DNA from: Betaproteobacteria bacterium
GTDB taxonomy: Bacteria; Pseudomonadota; Gammaproteobacteria; Burkholderiales; SG8-39
Direction: 5' to 3'
NCBI GenBank assembly: GCA_016713125.1
Contig: JADJPT010000001.1
Location: 124,001-188,000 of the forward strand
Length of the DNA: 64,000 nucleotides
The notes beneath the pieces are model-generated. The model was not told the DNA's origin, did no database searches, and was given only the letters and a program-made list of their open reading frames with translations. Shown here piece after piece: positions 36,659-47,149 of this stretch. Position numbers and translations under genes: made by a program. Positions within the stretch are counted from its first letter, which is position 1, and every line of letters starts with the position of its first letter.

Positions 36659-39600
36659 ATGGCTACCGTCTTCGACATCGGGCCGCTGACCTGGGTCAAG
36701 AGCGAGATCGATTCTTCGCTCGAGCGTGCGCGCGCCAGTCTGGCCGCGTTCGCCGTCCAGCCGGAGGATCGCAAGGCGATCAAGGCCGCACAGACCCATC
36801 TGCACCAGGCTTCGGGAGCGGTGCAGATCGTCGGTCTGGAGGGCGTGTCGCGCTTCTTCGAGGAAACCGAGCGCCTGGTGGCCGACCTCGAGTCGGGCAA
36901 GGTGGCCGGTGAACCCGCGGCATTCGAGGCGGCGGAGCGCGCCACGCGCGCGATAGGCAAGTATCTCGCCGAGCTCCTCGACGGCCTGCCCGACCAGCCG
37001 CTGCGTCTTTATCCGTTGTACCGTGAACTCGCCGCCGCGCGCGGCATCAAGGACGCTACCGAGGCAGACCTGTACTTTCCGGATCTGGCCCTGTCGCCGC
37101 CGCCGCGCGAGGACCCGCCGACTCGCCTGTCGGCCGGGGAGCTCGAGGCCTACGTTCGCGGGCAGCGCACGCGCTTCCAGCGCGGTTTCCTGCGCTGGCT
37201 GGAGACACCCGCCGACACCGACAGCATCGCCGACATGCGCGCCGCCGTCGAAGGCATCGAGTCGATGCAACGGGTGCCGGCGCAACGTGCATTCTGGTGG
37301 ACGGCGGGAGCCTTCTACGAGGCGCTTGCGGACGGATTGCTGGGACCCGAACCTGGCGTGAAGCAGCTTTGTTCGCGCATCGAGCAGCAGATGCGTCGGG
37401 TGGGTGAGGCCGGCTTCGCGGTGCCGCCGCGCGTGATGCGCGAAGCCCTGTACTGGATAGCGCGTGCCTCCGGCAAGCAGGGGGCACCGACCGGCGAGCG
37501 CGTGCGCGCGGCGCGCGAGGCGTATGCGCTCGAGGGCACGCTGCCGCCCAGCGAGCCGCAGGCCGACCAGTCACAACGCGTGCCGGTGGCCGCGGCGCTG
37601 CGCGCGCAGCTGGCGGCGGCCAAGGACGCCTGGAACAAGTTCTCGTCGGGCGGTCAGGGCGCGCTGGCGGCGTTCGAGCAGCACACAAGCACGATCAAGG
37701 ATCAGGCCGCGAGACTGGGCAGCGCCGACCTGGCGGCGCTGACGCGCGAGATCGCCGTGGTCGGCGCGTACCTGATGGCCAACCCGGGCAAGATCGGCGA
37801 GGTGGTCGCGATGGAGGTCGCCACCGCGCTGCTGCTGACCGAGAGCGCGATCGAAAACTATGCCGCGCTGCCGGCGGACTTCGAGCGTCAGGTACGCATC
37901 ATGCTGGCCCGGCTGCGAGCGGCGGCATTCGGCAAACAGGACCCGGATGCCGCGCAGACCCTGCCGCTGATCGACGAGATGACCCGTCGCGCCCAGGAAA
38001 AGCTGGCGATGGACGGCGCGATCGCCGAAATGCAGGCCAATCTGCACAAGATCGAGCAGACTCTGGACGCCTATTTCCGCGATCCGTCCAAGACCGCAGA
38101 GCTGGGCGCGCTGGAGCCCGTGATCCATCAGATCGACGGCGCGCTCAAGATGCTGGGCGAGGAAGAGGCCGGGGGGGCGCTGGCGCGCTGCGCGGAGAAG
38201 ATCGCCGGGTTCGCGCGTGCGGCGGCGCGGCCGGCACTGGCGGATTTCGAGGAAGTCGCGCACGTCCTTTCCGGGCTGGGCTTCTATCTGGACGCACTGC
38301 GCCACGGCAAGGCGGATTTCTCGGCCGCCATGCGCCCGATCGCGCCGGTCGCACCCGAAGCCGCATCGGTCGCGACGGTGGCGGACGCAGCGCCGAGCGA
38401 GCCTCCGGCGCCTGTCGTCGACGCGCCGGCCGGCGCGTCGCTCGAGGCTGTGACGCCTGATGGCGCAACCGTCGAGCCCGACGGCACCAATATCACGCCA
38501 CCGCTCGAGGCGCCTTCGGCCGATGCGCAACGCCTGCGCGATGCCAGCGACGAGGCTGTGGACCAGGAGCTGCTCGCCATCTTCCTCGAGGAGGCGGTGG
38601 GCGTGCTCGGCGACATAGAAGCGAGCCTGGCAAAGACCCGCGCCCATCCCGCGCAACCGGACGAACTGACGACCATTCGGCGCGCCTTCCATACGCTGAA
38701 AGGCAGCGGTCGCATGGTGGGCCTCACGCGCCTGGGCGAGGCCGCCTGGGCGGTTGAGCAGGTCATGAATATCTGGCTGCAGGAGGAGCGTCCGGCCGGC
38801 GAAGCGCTGTTCGCGCTGATTGCGCACGCGCACAGCGCCTTTGCCGACTGGGTGGCGCGGCTGCAGAGCGGCGCGGCGCAGCCCGACCCGCAGGGCATCG
38901 TGGAGATGGCCGAGCGCCTCAAGCGCGGCGAAGTGGCCGGCCTGGAGCCAGCCGCACCCGAAGCGCCACTCGAGTCCGAGCCCGCCGCCGCCCCGCAGGC
39001 ATCCGCAGACACCGCACCGACCGACGACGGCACCGTGCGCATCGGTGCGGCCAGCATCTCGGCTTCGCTGTTTGCGGTGTTCGCCAACGAGGCACGCCTG
39101 CACCTGGAAACGCTGGAGCGCGAGCTCGCGCGCATGGCCGCTGACGAGTCGTTCGGCATGCGCGATGAATTCGTGCGGGCGACGCATACCCTGGCCGGAA
39201 TCTGCGGCACCGTGCAGCTCGGGCCCATGCACGAGCTTGGCCTGGCCCTGGAAGGTGCGCTGCTGCGGCTCAAGCGCCGCGAAGCGCCGATGGATGCGGC
39301 CGAGCGCGCGCTGGCCGGCGAAAGCGTCCAGGCCCTGAAATTGATGTATGCCGGTGTGCTCGAACGCGCGGCGCCGGGCTCGGCGCGCGAACTGATCGCC
39401 CGGCTGGGCGCCATACGCGGTGAAGCGGACACGCTGGTACCGCGACCGGATGAAGGCGCCGGTCAGCAGACACTCCCGGCCGGCCTACCGCAGGGCCCGT
39501 TCGAGACACGGAACGCGAATCTGCCGACCCCGGCGCCCGCCAGTGCACAGGCTGCGGCGCTTTACACGGTCGCGACCCCGATGGAGGAGTCGGCCGCGGC

Positions 39601-42015
39601 AGAGGCGCCGACGCTGGAATCCCTGGAGGTCGAGGAGATTCCGCTCAGGCGCGCCAGCGCAGGCTCGAGGACGAGGTCGACCCACAACTGCTGCCGGTGT
39701 TCCTCGAAGAGGCCAATGAGCTCGCGCCGCAGGTGAGTGAACTGCTGCGCAACTGGCGCGCCGACCCGCAGGACTTCACGCTCGCCCAGGCCCTGCAGCG
39801 CGTGCTGCATACGCTGAAGGGCAGCGCGCGCATGACCGGTGTCATGAGCCTGGGCGAACTGACCCACCACATGGAAACGCGCGTCGAGAACGCGGTGGCT
39901 CTCAGGCTCACGCCGCCGCAGCTGTTCGACGACCTGTACACCTCGTGCGACCGCATGGACCTGCTGCTCGGCCGCCTGCAGCAGCCGGAAGCGGCGGTGC
40001 CGGTCGAGGCGGCGATTCCGGAACCGACGCCTGCGCCGATCGCCGAACACGACGAGGAACCGGCTGGCGCACCGCCCGTTCCGGCCGTTCAGCCGGCGCC
40101 CATGCTGCGCGAAGCCGTTCAGGCGCGCGCCATGCTGCGCGTACGTGCCGACGCTCTCGAGAAGCTGGTCAACGAGGCCGGTGAGGTGGCCATCACGCGC
40201 TCACGCATCGAAGCCGAGATGCACACACTGAAGGGCGCGCTGGTGGAGTTGACCGAGAACGTCGCCCGGCTGCGACGCGAGCTGCGCGAGATCGAGATCG
40301 CCGCCGAATCGCAGCTCGCCTCGCGCATGCAGGTCGTGCAGGAATCCGAAAAGCAGTTCGACGCTCTCGAGTTCGACCGCTTCACGCGCTTCCAGGAACT
40401 GACGCGCATGATGGCCGAGAGCGTCAACGACGTATCCACCGTGCAGCAGAGCCTGGTCAAGGTGGCCGACGAGACGGACGCTGCGCTGGCCGCGCAGGCG
40501 CGCTTGAACCGCGAACTGCAGCAGGATCTGATGCGCATCCGCATGGTGCCGGTGGGCTCGATCGCCGAGCGCCTGCACCGCGTGGTGCGGCAGACCTCCA
40601 AGGAGCTGGCCAAGCGCGCCAACCTCGAGATCCGCGGCGCCAACGTCGAGGTCGACCGCTCGGTGCTGGAACGCATGACCGGCCCCTTCGAGCATCTGCT
40701 GCGCAACGCCATCACGCACGGTCTGGAGACGCCCGAGCTGCGCGCGCAACGCGGCAAGCCTGAGCTCGGCGAGATCGGCCTGGACGTGCGCCAGGAAGGC
40801 AACGAGGTGGTGTTGACGCTGGCCGACGACGGCGGCGGCCTGGACCTCGAGCGCATACGCGCGCGCGCCCAGGCCCAGGGCCTGCTGGCGCCGGGCGAGG
40901 CGCGCAGCGAACAGGAACTGGCCGACCTGATCTTCCTGCCGGGGTTTTCCACCGCCGAGAAGGTCACCGAACTGGCCGGGCGCGGCGTGGGCATGGACGT
41001 GGTCAAGAACGGGGTCAGCGCGCTCAGCGGACGCATCGAGCTCTCGGGTGCGGCCGGCAGCGGCACCAAGTTCACCATCCGACTGCCGCTGACCACGGCG
41101 GTCACACAGTCGGTGCTGGTCAAGCTGGGCACACGAACCTACGCGCTGCCCGCCGCCATGGTCGAGCAGGTGCAGCAGATGCGCGCCGAGCAGCTGGCGC
41201 GCGCCAAGGCCGCGGGACTGGTGGAGTGGGCCGGGCGCCGCTACCCGCTGCACGACCTGCCGGCGCTGCTTGGCGAGGCGAGCGTCGCGCCGCTCGAACC
41301 CAGGCGCTATACGCCGGTGCTGCTGGTGCGCAGCGGCGCCGAGTCGATCGCGGTCGAAGTCGACGACATGCTCGGCAACCAGGAAATCGTGGTCAAGAAT
41401 ATCGGCCCGCAGCTTGCGCACGTGCCCGGCATCGCCGGGGCCACCGTGCTGGGCTCGGGGGAGATTGTGCTGCTGATCAATCCGGTGCCGCTGGCCGGTC
41501 GCCCGATGCCGGCCAGGCGCGGCGAGGCGCCGGCCGCGAGCGCGGAAGCGGACTCCGCGCAGGCTGAAGGCGGCGGTGTGGCCGAGGTCGCCGACGGGCA
41601 GATCGCGCCGCCGGCCCGCGCCGTTCATGCGCCCCAGCCGCCCGCGCAGCCGCGCATCATGGTGGTGGACGACTCGCTGACCGTGCGCAAGATCACCGGC
41701 CGCCTGCTGGCGCGCGAGGGTTACCAGGTGCTGACCGCCAAGGACGGTGTCGAGGCGCTCGAACTGCTGGCCGAGAGCGTGCCCGACGCGATGCTGGTCG
41801 ACGTCGAAATGCCGCGCATGGACGGTTTCGATCTCACGCGCAACGTGCGCGCCGACGCGCGCCTGAAGCAGGTGCCGATCATCATGATCACCTCGCGCAC
41901 CGCGGACAAGCACCGCAACTACGCCATGGAGCTCGGCGTCAACGTGTTCCTCGGCAAGCCGTACCAGGAAGATGAGCTCCTCGCCCACATCAAGGGTTTC
42001 CTGCATCAGACCTGA
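36659..42015 (+). CDS. pilL: Hybrid chemosensory histidine kinase PilL/ChpA (one frameshift)
   Basis: About 1,785 residues once repaired. A FimL/ChpA-type N-terminal region is followed by phosphotransfer domains: FHTLKGSGRMVG (His about 678), THTLAGICGTVQLG (His about 843) and LHTLKGSARMTG (His about 1,050). The CheA dimerisation and kinase core has LLRNAITHGLE, DDGGGLDLERI and GRGVGMDVVKNGV. A CheW-like domain and a C-terminal REC domain with VDVEMPRMDGFD complete it. The frame shifts near 39641 between VEEIP and AQARQRRLEDEVDPQ, apparently one missing base. It phosphorylates PilG and PilH. Neither pilK nor chpB is present downstream. Confidence 0.93.
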
Positions 42016-42026
42016 TATTTGTCGTT

Positions 42027-42092
42027 TTCGGCAAGTCGATTGCCATGGAACCCTCGCCACAAGACGGTTTCGAGAAATAAAAGTCAAACTTT
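42027..42092 (+). repeat. Intergenic element A, paired with 54670-54735
   Basis: This 66-base sequence aligns without gaps to 54670-54735 at about 70% identity (46 of 66). Both start TTCGGCAA and share GTTTCGAGAAA followed by a second hairpin. Here the hairpins are GTTTC-GA-GAAAT (42067-42078, closing pair G-T) and AAAGT-CAA-ACTTT (42080-42092). It lies between pilL and adhC, ending 13 bases before the adhC ATG. It is a candidate structured RNA, protein-binding site or dispersed intergenic repeat; identity unknown. Confidence 0.6.
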
Positions 42093-42105
42093 CATAGGAT
42101 CCAAG

Positions 42106-43212
42106 ATGAAGACCAGAGCAGCCGTGGCGTGGAAGGCCGGCGCACCCCTGACGATCGAAACCGTAGACCTCGCCGGCCCGCGCGCGGGCGAGGTGCTGGT
42201 CGAGATCAAGGCCACGGGCATCTGTCACACCGACTACTACACGCTCTCCGGGGCGGATTCCGAGGGACTGTTTCCGTCCATCCTGGGCCACGAGGGCGCT
42301 GGCGTGGTGCTCGAAGTCGGCGCAGGCGTCACGAGCCTGAAACCTGGCGACCACGTGATCCCCCTCTATACGCCCGAATGCCGGCAATGCAAGTTCTGCC
42401 TGTCGAGGAAGACCAACCTGTGCGGGGCGATCCGCGCCACTCAGGGCAAGGGCCTGATGCCCGACGGCAGCAGCCGCTTCTCGCTGGATGGCAAGCCGAT
42501 GCACCACTACATGGGCACCTCGACCTTCGCCAACCACACCGTGGTGCCCGAGATCGCGCTGGCCAGAATCCGCCCGGACGCACCCTTCGACAAGGTCTGC
42601 TACATAGGCTGCGGCGTGACCACCGGGGTCGGCGCGGTGCTGTTCACCGCCAAGGTCGAGGCCGGGGCCAACGTGGTGGTGTTCGGACTGGGCGGCATCG
42701 GGCTGAACGTGGTCCAGGCGGCGAAGATGGTCGGCGCCGACAGGATCATCGGCGTGGACCTGAATCCGGCGCGCGAGGCGCTCGGCCGGCAGTTCGGCAT
42801 GACGCACTTCGTCAATCCGCGGGAAGTCGACAACGTGGTCGATGCCATCGTGCAGCTCACCGACGGCGGCGCCGACTACAGCTTCGAGTGCATCGGCAAC
42901 ACCAAGACCATGCGCCAGGCGCTGGAGTGCTGCCACAAGGGCTGGGGCCAGTCGATCATCATCGGCGTGGCCGAGGCCGGAGCGGAGATCGCCACGCGCC
43001 CGTTCCAGCTGGTGACCGGCCGGGTCTGGAAGGGCACGGCCTTCGGCGGCGCGCGCGGACGCACCGACGTGCCGAAGATCGTCGACTGGTACATGGAAGG
43101 CAAGCTGAACATCGACGACCTGATCACCCACAAGCTCGCGCTCGAGGACATCAACCGCGGTTTCGACCTGATGAAAAGCGGCGAGTCGATCCGTTCGGTG
43201 GTGATGTACTGA
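42106..43212 (+). CDS. adhC: S-(hydroxymethyl)glutathione dehydrogenase / class III alcohol dehydrogenase
   Basis: 368 residues from ATG 42106 (MKTRAAVAWKAGAPLTIETVDL). The catalytic zinc ligands are in GICHTDYYT and LGHEGAGVV. The structural zinc loop is CRQCKFCLSRKTNLC, and the NAD loop is VFGLGGIGLNVVQAAK. GTTTGVGAVL and WKGTAFGGARGRTDVPKIV are class III features. It oxidises the formaldehyde-glutathione adduct. No S-formylglutathione hydrolase (frmB) or frmR regulator is adjacent. Confidence 0.95.
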   Translation: MKTRAAVAWKAGAPLTIETVDLAGPRAGEVLVEIKATGICHTDYYTLSGADSEGLFPSILGHEGAGVVLEVGAGVTSLKPGDHVIPLYTPECRQCKFCLSRKTNLCGAIRATQGKGLMPDGSSRFSLDGKPMHHYMGTSTFANHTVVPEIALARIRPDAPFDKVCYIGCGVTTGVGAVLFTAKVEAGANVVVFGLGGIGLNVVQAAKMVGADRIIGVDLNPAREALGRQFGMTHFVNPREVDNVVDAIVQLTDGGADYSFECIGNTKTMRQALECCHKGWGQSIIIGVAEAGAEIATRPFQLVTGRVWKGTAFGGARGRTDVPKIVDWYMEGKLNIDDLITHKLALEDINRGFDLMKSGESIRSVVMY

Positions 43213-43219
43213 GGCGCCG

Positions 43220-44656
43220 CTAGTCGGGCTTCTTCTTCTTCACCACGGCGTAGCGCTCCAGGGTCCTGAGGCGCGCCTCAGCGTGGTCGACCAGCGGTGC
43301 CGGGTAGTCGCGGCCGATCATGCAGCCGGCCGCCTGCTGCTCGATCGGGCCCATTTTCCACGGCGCGTGGATGAACTTGTCGGGCACGCGCGCCAGCTCG
43401 GGCAGGTAGCGGCGGATGAACCTGCCCCCGGCATCGAACCTCTCCGATTGCGCCACCGGGTTGAAGATGCGGAACCAGGGCTGCGCATCGCAACCGGTCG
43501 AGGCCGCCCATTGCCAGCCGCCGTTGTTGGCCGCCAGGTCGAAGTCGTTCAGGTGCTGTGCGAAATACGCCTCGCCGCGACGCCAGTCCAATCCCAGATC
43601 CTTGGTCAGGAACGAGGCCACGATCATGCGCAGGCGGTTGTGCATGTAACCGCTGCGATTGAGCTGGCGCATCGCCGCATCGACGATCGGATAGCCGGTG
43701 CGCGCTTCGCACCAGGCCGCGTACCAGTCGTCGCGGTCGTCCCAGCGGATGGCCTCGTACTCGGGACGGAAGGCCTGTCGCTCGACGCGCGGGTGATGCG
43801 CGAGGATCATGAAGTAGAAGTCGCGCCACACCAGCTCGGAAAGCCACACCGCGGCGCCTGCGGTGCGGCTGCGCCAGGCGCGTGACACCAGCTCGCGTAT
43901 CGACACGGTGCCGAAGCGCAGGTGCACGGACAGGTACGAAGGACCTTTCAGCGCCGGGAAATCGCGACGCTGGTGGTATTCCCCCATGCGCCCGGAAAAC
44001 TCATCGAGCAGTGCCCGGGCACCCGAGGCGCCCGTGGGGATGGCCAGTTCGGCCAGGTTGGTGCGCGCAAAGCCCAGCGATTCCAGCGTCGGCATGGGCG
44101 CGAGCGCATCCGGGGACAACTGGCCCGCAAACCCTTCCACCGGGTAGGGCTTCACGTAGAATGGTTCGAGCTTGGCCAGCCAGGCGTTCTTGTACGGGGT
44201 GAACACCGAGAACGGCGTGCCCGATTGCGTCAGCACCTCGCTCTTCTCGAAGATCACCTGATCCTTGCGCGTGTGCAGGGCGATGCCCATGGCCTGCAGC
44301 GTGGCGACGACCGCGGCGTCGCGGGCGATCGCCTGCGGCTCGTAATCGTGGTTGGCGTAGACCGCATGCACGCGCAGCCGGGCGGCGAGCCTGGGGATTT
44401 CCTCGCGCGCCTTGCCGTGCAGCACGTGCAGCGCGCCGCCCAGGCCGGCCAGGGTGTCGGCCAGTTCGCGCACGCTCTCCCAGATGAACTCCACGCGCCG
44501 GTCGGTGCGGGTGGGCAGGGCGTCGAGGATCTCGGTGTCGAACACGAAGGCGCAATGCACGCGCCCATGGGCCTTCAGCGCCGCGTGCAGCGCGGCATGG
44601 TCGTGCGCACGCAGATCGCGGCGGAACCAGACCAGAGCGGCGGAGTCGAATGGCAT
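43220..44656 (-). CDS. phrB: Deoxyribodipyrimidine photolyase
   Basis: 478 residues. The N-terminal antenna domain (ALVWFRRDLRAHDHAAL) is followed by the FAD-binding C-terminal domain. Class I CPD photolyase motifs WRDFYFMILAHHP, GYPIVDAAMRQLNRSGYMHNRLRMI and DFDLAANNGGWQWAASTGCDAQPWFRIFNP are intact. It repairs UV-induced cyclobutane dimers with light. It is convergent with adhC, with 7 bases between. Confidence 0.95.
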   Translation of the reverse strand: MPFDSAALVWFRRDLRAHDHAALHAALKAHGRVHCAFVFDTEILDALPTRTDRRVEFIWESVRELADTLAGLGGALHVLHGKAREEIPRLAARLRVHAVYANHDYEPQAIARDAAVVATLQAMGIALHTRKDQVIFEKSEVLTQSGTPFSVFTPYKNAWLAKLEPFYVKPYPVEGFAGQLSPDALAPMPTLESLGFARTNLAELAIPTGASGARALLDEFSGRMGEYHQRRDFPALKGPSYLSVHLRFGTVSIRELVSRAWRSRTAGAAVWLSELVWRDFYFMILAHHPRVERQAFRPEYEAIRWDDRDDWYAAWCEARTGYPIVDAAMRQLNRSGYMHNRLRMIVASFLTKDLGLDWRRGEAYFAQHLNDFDLAANNGGWQWAASTGCDAQPWFRIFNPVAQSERFDAGGRFIRRYLPELARVPDKFIHAPWKMGPIEQQAAGCMIGRDYPAPLVDHAEARLRTLERYAVVKKKKPD

Positions 44657-44690
44657 GCGCTAAAATAGTCCTCGGCATGCAAATGATCAA

Positions 44691-45266
44691 ATGTCCTCCA
44701 TCGATCTGACCAACCACTTCCTGATCGCCATGCCGGCCATGGCCGATCCGTCATTTTCGAGGACCCTCACCTATATCTGCGAGCACAACGAGCAGGGTGC
44801 GCTCGGCGTGGTGGTGAACCGGCCGATCGACATGGACTTGCGCTCGCTGTTCGAACGCCTCTCGCTGCCGCTGGGCGACACGCGCACGGGCGATGCGCCG
44901 ATCTGGTTCGGCGGCCCGGTGCAGACCGACCGCGGCTTCGTGCTGCACGCGCCGGTCGGGCAATGGCAGTCCACCCTGAAGGTCTGCGACGCCGTCGGCC
45001 TGACCACCTCCAAGGACATCCTCGAAGCCGTCGGTCGTGACCAGGGGCCGCGGCGCCTGCTGGTGACCCTGGGCTACGCCGGCTGGTCGGCCGGGCAACT
45101 GGAGCACGAGCTCACGCAGAATGCCTGGCTGACGGTCGAGGCCAAGGACCCGCGAGTGCTCGACGAGATCCTGTTCGAGCTGCCCGCCGACGAACGCCTG
45201 CAGGCGGCTCTGCACCTGCTCGGGGTTGACCTGGCCATGCTCTCCGAAGACGCAGGCCATGCGTGA
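44691..45266 (+). CDS. yqgE: YqgE/AlgH family protein
   Basis: 191 residues with the UPF0301 signatures NHFLIAMPAMADPSFSRTLTYICEHNEQGALGVVVNRP and FGGPVQTDRGFVLH. Molecular function is not established, although AlgH influences alginate genes in Pseudomonas. It begins the yqgE-ruvX-pyrR-pyrB-pyrC' run. A TAAAAT -10-like hexamer lies at 44661-44666 in the gap to phrB. Confidence 0.93.
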   Translation: MSSIDLTNHFLIAMPAMADPSFSRTLTYICEHNEQGALGVVVNRPIDMDLRSLFERLSLPLGDTRTGDAPIWFGGPVQTDRGFVLHAPVGQWQSTLKVCDAVGLTTSKDILEAVGRDQGPRRLLVTLGYAGWSAGQLEHELTQNAWLTVEAKDPRVLDEILFELPADERLQAALHLLGVDLAMLSEDAGHA

Positions 45267-45700
45267 TGGGCGCCGGCACCGTGCTGGCTTTCGATTTCGG
45301 CACCAAGCGCCTGGGCGTGGCGGTCGGCGAGACGGCGTTGCGTCTGGCGCATCCGCTGGCGCTGATCGCAACCGAGCAGACCGAAGCACGCTTCGCCGCG
45401 GTCGCCAGGCTGCTGGCCGAATGGCAGCCCGGGCAGCTGGTCGTCGGCCTCCCGTTGGCCGAGGACGGCACGCCGCAGGAGAGCACGCGTCGCGCGCGGC
45501 GCTTCGCGAATCAGCTCGAGGGCCGCTACCGGCTGCCGGTGGCCCTGGTGGACGAGCGCTACACCACCGCCGATGCGGAGAGCGGCCTGCGTGCCGCCGG
45601 CGGTCGGCGGGCGGTGAGCCGCAAGCAGGCCGACTCGGCCGCCGCGCAACTGATATTGCAGCAATGGTTCGACGAAACGAGGCTGAGCGCAGATAAATGA
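45266..45700 (+). CDS. ruvX: RuvX/YqgF Holliday-junction resolvase-like protein
   Basis: About 144 residues. VLAFDFGTKRLGVAVGE is the RNase H-like N-terminus. VVGLPLAEDG and LVDERYTTADAESGL are family motifs with the acidic catalytic residues. It is involved in pre-16S rRNA 5' maturation. The ATG overlaps the yqgE TGA, and a GTG three bases earlier is an alternative start. Confidence 0.93.
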   Translation: MGAGTVLAFDFGTKRLGVAVGETALRLAHPLALIATEQTEARFAAVARLLAEWQPGQLVVGLPLAEDGTPQESTRRARRFANQLEGRYRLPVALVDERYTTADAESGLRAAGGRRAVSRKQADSAAAQLILQQWFDETRLSADK

Positions 45701-46206
45701 GCATCCCGCCCCACACCCTGCCCGACGCCGAGGCCCTGTGCGTGCAGCTCGCCGCAGAGTTGACGCCGCACCTCAAGCCCGGCGCCGCGATGATCGGCCT
45801 GTACACCGGCGGCGCCTGGCTGGCCGAGCGCTTGCACCCGCTGCTCGGCCTGGACACGCCTCTGGGTCTGATGGACATCGCCTTCTATCGTGACGACTAC
45901 CACAAGCAGGGCCTGCACCACGATCCGAAGCGCACGCGCATAGGCTTCGAGGTCGAGGGCCGCGACATCCTGCTGGTCGACGACGTGCTCTACACCGGGC
46001 GCACGGTACGCGCTGCCATGAACGAACTGTTCGACTACGGCCGCCCGGCCTCGATCTCGCTGGTGGTGCTGGCCGACCGCGGCGGGCGCGAGCTGCCGAT
46101 CTGCGCGCGGTTCTGCGGCGCGCGGATCGAAGTGCCCGAGGGCCGCCGCCTGCGCCTGAAGAAGGACGCGGACGGTCGCCTGGCGCTGGAGATGGCCGAT
46201 GCTTAA
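45697..46206 (+). CDS. pyrR: PyrR bifunctional pyrimidine regulator / uracil phosphoribosyltransferase
   Basis: 169 residues of the type I phosphoribosyltransferase fold. The PRPP motif is DILLVDDVLYTGRTVRAAMNELFDYG, preceded by LGLMDIAFYRDDYHKQG. In Bacillus PyrR attenuates pyr operons; in Gram-negative relatives an RNA-binding role is less certain. Its start overlaps the ruvX stop and its end overlaps the pyrB start. Confidence 0.93.
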   Translation: MSIPPHTLPDAEALCVQLAAELTPHLKPGAAMIGLYTGGAWLAERLHPLLGLDTPLGLMDIAFYRDDYHKQGLHHDPKRTRIGFEVEGRDILLVDDVLYTGRTVRAAMNELFDYGRPASISLVVLADRGGRELPICARFCGARIEVPEGRRLRLKKDADGRLALEMADA

Positions 46207-47149
46207 CCCGCAGCTCAACGTCCGGGGCGAACTGCAGCACCTGCTGTCCATCGAAGGCCTGCCGCGCGCCATCCTCACGCAGATCCTCGACACCGCCGAG
46301 TCCTTCGTCGGCGTGACCGAGCGCGAAGTGAAGAAGGTGCCGTTGCTGCGCGGCAAGAGCGTGTTCAACCTGTTTTTCGAACCCTCGACGCGCACGCGCA
46401 CCACCTTCGAAATCGCCGCCAAGCGGCTGTCGGCCGATGTCATCAACCTGAACATCGCCGCCTCGTCGCAGACCAAGGGCGAGTCCCTGCTCGACACGGT
46501 GTCGAACCTCTCGGCCATGCAGGCCGATGTGTTCGTCGTGCGCCATGCGGCCTCCGGCGCCCCCTACCTGATCGCCGGACACGTCAAGCCGCACGAGCAC
46601 GTGGTCAACGCCGGCGACGGGCGACACGCGCATCCGACCCAGGGGCTGCTGGATCTTTACACCATCCGCCACTACAAGAAGGACTTCAGCGCACTCACGG
46701 TGGCCATCGTCGGCGACATCCTGCACTCTCGCGTCGCGCGCTCGCTGATCCACGGCCTGACCACGCTGGGAGTGCCCGAAGTGCGCGTCATCGGCCCGCA
46801 GACCCTGCTGCCCACCGGCGTGGAGAGCATGGGCGTCAAGGTGTTCCACGACATGAAGCGGGGGCTGGCCGGCGCCGACGTGATCGTCATGCTGCGCCTG
46901 CAGAATGAGCGCATGCGCGGCGCGCTGCTGCCCAGCGCCCAGGAATTCAACAAGCACTACGGGCTGTCGGCCGAGAAGCTCTCACTGGCCGCGGCCGACG
47001 CCATCGTCATGCACCCGGGGCCGATGAACCGCGGCGTGGAGATCGATTCCGGGGTGGCCGACGGGCCGCATTCGGTGATCCTGCCGCAGGTGACCTTCGG
47101 CATCGCCGTGCGCATGGCCGTCATGAGCATCATCGCGGGGAACGGATGA
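46199..47149 (+). CDS. pyrB: Aspartate carbamoyltransferase catalytic subunit PyrB
   Basis: 316 residues. FFEPSTRTRTTFEIAAKRL is the carbamoyl-phosphate site. GDGRHAHPTQGLLDLYTI and VMLRLQNERM are ATCase motifs, and AIVMHPGPMNRGVEI follows. It starts the committed step of pyrimidine synthesis. There is no pyrI here; the downstream inactive dihydroorotase homologue probably forms the holoenzyme with it. Confidence 0.95.
   Translation: MLNPQLNVRGELQHLLSIEGLPRAILTQILDTAESFVGVTEREVKKVPLLRGKSVFNLFFEPSTRTRTTFEIAAKRLSADVINLNIAASSQTKGESLLDTVSNLSAMQADVFVVRHAASGAPYLIAGHVKPHEHVVNAGDGRHAHPTQGLLDLYTIRHYKKDFSALTVAIVGDILHSRVARSLIHGLTTLGVPEVRVIGPQTLLPTGVESMGVKVFHDMKRGLAGADVIVMLRLQNERMRGALLPSAQEFNKHYGLSAEKLSLAAADAIVMHPGPMNRGVEIDSGVADGPHSVILPQVTFGIAVRMAVMSIIAGNG

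Noticed and set aside
34063..36960. A 965-codon antisense frame over pilI, pilJ and the start of pilL
   Set aside because: Same reason: no recognisable domain, and it lies over well-defined chemosensory genes.
42027..42092. Intergenic element as a mini-ykkC (guanidine) riboswitch
   Set aside because: There are two tandem hairpins, but the loops lack the ACGR motif that defines that class, and the neighbouring gene is an alcohol dehydrogenase.
40201..43131. A 976-codon antisense frame over pilL and adhC
   Set aside because: Long antisense frames are expected at this GC content with strong third-position bias. The translation is low-complexity (His, Gly, Arg, Val rich) and both sense genes have clear domains.
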